Positions 59,726-60,349 of a stretch of DNA of 60,349 nucleotides are shown piece by piece (position 1 is the first letter of the stretch; each line of letters starts with the position of its first letter). Both the position numbers and the translations under genes were made by a program. The notes under the pieces are model-generated. The model was not told the DNA's origin. It searched no databases and saw nothing but the letters and a program-made list of their open reading frames with translations. Origin of the DNA: Mycobacterium sp. E796 (GTDB taxonomy: Bacteria; Actinomycetota; Actinomycetes; Mycobacteriales; Mycobacteriaceae). The stretch spans positions 1-60,349 of the forward strand of contig NZ_LZKK01000374.1 of the NCBI RefSeq assembly GCF_001672815.1, read 5' to 3'.

Positions 59726-60025
59726 TCAGGCCCGGCGAACCATCCCGACGACCCAGAGCAGGATCACCGCGCCGAGCAGCGCGGTGAAGAAGGTGAAGAT
59801 GATCCCGCCGCCCGCGGTGTTGACGAAGAAGCTCAGGATGAAGCCGCCGATCAGCGCGCCGACGATGCCGATGACGATGTCCATCAGGATGCCGGCCCCG
59901 CTGCCCCTGATGATCCTGCTGGCGAGCGCCCCTGCCAGCCCGCCGATGATGATGTAGCCGATCCAGCCGACGCTGGTCGTTGTCGTCGAGCGGGCGAGAA
60001 AGTCGGTTGCTGCCATGACGTCCAT
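59726..60025 (-). CDS. GlsB/YeaQ/YmgE-family small membrane protein (Rv1861-like)
   Basis: A 99-residue protein with three hydrophobic segments. GWIGYIIIGGLAGALASRII, GILMDIVIGIVGALIGGFIL and a final TFFTALLGAVILLWVVGMVR form the transglycosylase-associated (GlsB) pattern, with RG-SGAGILMDIVIGIVGA as the family signature. Members are stress-related inner-membrane proteins. GGAGACC precedes the ATG at 60025; an ATG three codons later is also possible. It lies upstream of adhA on the same strand, 45 bp apart, matching the Rv1861-Rv1862 pair. Confidence 0.9.
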   Translation of the reverse strand: MDVMAATDFLARSTTTTSVGWIGYIIIGGLAGALASRIIRGSGAGILMDIVIGIVGALIGGFILSFFVNTAGGGIIFTFFTALLGAVILLWVVGMVRRA

Positions 60026-60079
60026 GCGGGTCTCCTTGCAATCGAGGGCAAAGCCAGCTCACTGCTGAACCGCGATTGC

Positions 60080-60153
60080 GTATACCCGCTTTGCGTAAAG
60101 CTACGTGTGTCTAATTAGGCGGCATCAGGCGCCGTACCGGGTCGGGTGTGAAT
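60080..60153. repeat. Direct repeat, copy 1
   Basis: A 74-bp sequence starting GTATACCCGCTTTGCGTAAA and ending GGGTCGGGTGTGAAT is repeated exactly at 60276-60349. The distance between copies is 196 bp. Between them (60154-60275) lies non-coding sequence with a small AAATC/GATTT inverted repeat near 60186-60200. No gene is evident in 60026-60349. Confidence 0.9.
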
Positions 60154-60275
60154 CGTCGGCGCGGCGCGTGAGCTCCGGGCGGGAAAATCGCCGGGATTTC
60201 GCCCTGGGCGCCCACTCAAGGCCCGGAGTGCACACTCGGCCGAATCAGGCCGGCAAAGCCCGCTGCGCCGCCGGA

Positions 60276-60349
60276 GTATACCCGCTTTGCGTAAAGCTAC
60301 GTGTGTCTAATTAGGCGGCATCAGGCGCCGTACCGGGTCGGGTGTGAAT
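60276..60349. repeat. Direct repeat, copy 2 (cut by the window end)
   Basis: This is an exact copy of 60080-60153 running to the last base of the window, so the true repeat length is at least 74 bp. If the identity continues, the locus is a tandem array with a 196-bp unit. Confidence 0.9.

Overview
The window is chromosomal DNA of a mycobacterium, most likely a slow-growing non-tuberculous species. The evidence is high GC, GTG/TTG starts, a PE-family gene, a BfrA/Bfd pair behind tandem IdeR-type iron boxes, mycobacterial Lon, LldD2 and AdhA, and an intact oxyR next to ahpC-ahpD (oxyR is a known pseudogene in the M. tuberculosis complex). No transposase, integrase, tRNA, rRNA or CRISPR array was seen.

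Left part (1 to about 25.7 kb) is an accessory catabolic region. It opens with the 3' end of an HsaA-type flavin monooxygenase and an HsaC-type extradiol dioxygenase. Then come an IclR regulator with an esterase, an old-yellow-enzyme oxidoreductase, an SRPBCC protein, an SDR coupled to a Baeyer-Villiger monooxygenase, a FadD-type acyl-CoA ligase, and an unknown protein divergent from a TetR gene. A tightly overlapping operon follows (ADH, ALDH, enoyl-CoA hydratase, two acyl-CoA dehydrogenases, TetR), then a SnoaL-like protein, an SDR, an unknown possibly iron-dependent protein, and a divergent KshA/KstD pair with a PadR regulator. KstD and KshA homologues open steroid ring B, and HsaA and HsaC homologues hydroxylate and cleave the resulting aromatic ring A. 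The region therefore looks like a second steroid- or terpenoid-like degradation set with its own regulators. At least three decayed genes (esterase, SDR, PaaI-type thioesterase) lie between 19.9 and 26.4 kb.

Right part (26.5 to 60.3 kb) is visibly richer in GC and mostly matches the gene content I recall for M. tuberculosis Rv1861-Rv1877: DHA2 exporter, bfrA, Rv1875- and Rv1874-like genes, lldD2, Rv1867-like thiolase, Rv1866-like double CoA-transferase, an SDR, a CPBP protease, adhA and an Rv1861-like membrane protein. Inserted among these are oxyR/ahpC/ahpD, a small GH13 enzyme, lon, a secreted Pro/Gly-rich protein, a second uppP, a TetR/SDR/barrel-protein group with two matching operator-like sites, phosphoketolase, and a PE protein whose C-terminal part is made of MPTR-type Asn-Gly repeats normally associated with PPE proteins.

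The window ends in a non-coding stretch holding two exact copies of an at least 74-bp sequence 196 bp apart, the second cut by the window edge.
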